This document shows, one piece after another, positions 6,190-6,243 of a stretch of DNA of 6,243 bases (its first letter is position 1; every line of letters starts with the position of its first letter). The notes below the pieces were generated by a model. That model searched no databases and was not told where the DNA came from. It was given only the letters and a program-made list of their open reading frames with translations. The stretch is taken from contig CAZRBW010000094.1 of NCBI GenBank assembly GCA_964598395.1, positions 1 through 6,243 on the forward strand. The letters are read 5' to 3'. This DNA is from CAXBDP01 sp964598395 (GTDB taxonomy: Bacteria; Bacteroidota; Bacteroidia; Cytophagales; Cyclobacteriaceae). The translations under genes were made by a program, and so were the position numbers.

Positions 6190-6243
6190 TTAAACTTGGA
6201 AACCAGCGCTGTAGCCAAACCAGGACTCTTCCATGGGTGGTGA
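6190..6243 (-). CDS. C-terminal end of a probable outer-membrane beta-barrel protein (partial)
   Basis: The last 17 codons before a TAA at 6190-6192 read ESWFGYSAGFQV at their end and enter from the right edge, with the frame open to 6243. The alternating hydrophobic/aromatic pattern closing on an aromatic residue near the end is typical of the final strand of outer-membrane beta-barrels (porin-like or TonB-receptor proteins). With so little sequence the family cannot be named, and chance is not excluded. Frame, codon sense and distance to the M23 gene support a real coding end. Confidence 0.5.
   Translation of the reverse strand, partial: SPPMEESWFGYSAGFQV

Overview
The window looks like chromosomal DNA from a Bacteroidota bacterium, probably a Cytophagales-type marine or environmental lineage. 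The evidence is AT-rich intergenic DNA, promoter candidates of the Bacteroidota type (TTG, about 20 nt, TAnnTTTG), few Shine-Dalgarno sequences, several short lipoprotein signals, and a protein set typical of that phylum (S9 peptidase, RlpA-like protein, 6-bladed propeller lipoproteins, M23 peptidase, outer-membrane barrel). The placement is inferred from these traits. No rRNA, tRNA, CRISPR array, insertion sequence or phage gene was seen.

Layout, left to right. Positions 1-883 (minus) hold the N-terminal 294 codons of a secreted S9-family peptidase whose catalytic domain lies beyond the left edge. Positions 963-1655 (minus) encode a small alpha/beta hydrolase with an intact Ser-Asp-His triad. 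It is divergent from a short RlpA-like DPBB protein at 1740-2189 (plus), the only gene on the plus strand; the two share an 84-bp promoter region. Two paralogous 394-residue lipoproteins, probably beta-propellers, follow on the minus strand at 2305-3489 and 3768-4952. An M23 metallopeptidase lipoprotein is at 5110-5940 (minus). The last 17 codons of what looks like an outer-membrane beta-barrel protein enter from the right edge at 6190-6243 (minus).

The common theme is the cell envelope. Six of the seven genes carry an export signal or look like envelope proteins: a Sec-exported peptidase, two peptidoglycan-acting proteins (RlpA-like and M23), two lipoproteins and a barrel fragment. Only the hydrolase looks cytoplasmic. 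The genes do not form one tight operon: gaps are 80-280 bp and the first propeller gene has its own good promoter.

The most unusual structure is the leader of the first propeller gene. A near-consensus promoter (3558-3588) is followed by five perfect copies of a 10-bp repeat that would make up nearly the whole 5' UTR. The repeat phases four-base A-tracts at one helical turn. The paralogue next door lacks it. I did not find a recognisable defence, mobile or biosynthetic system in this window.
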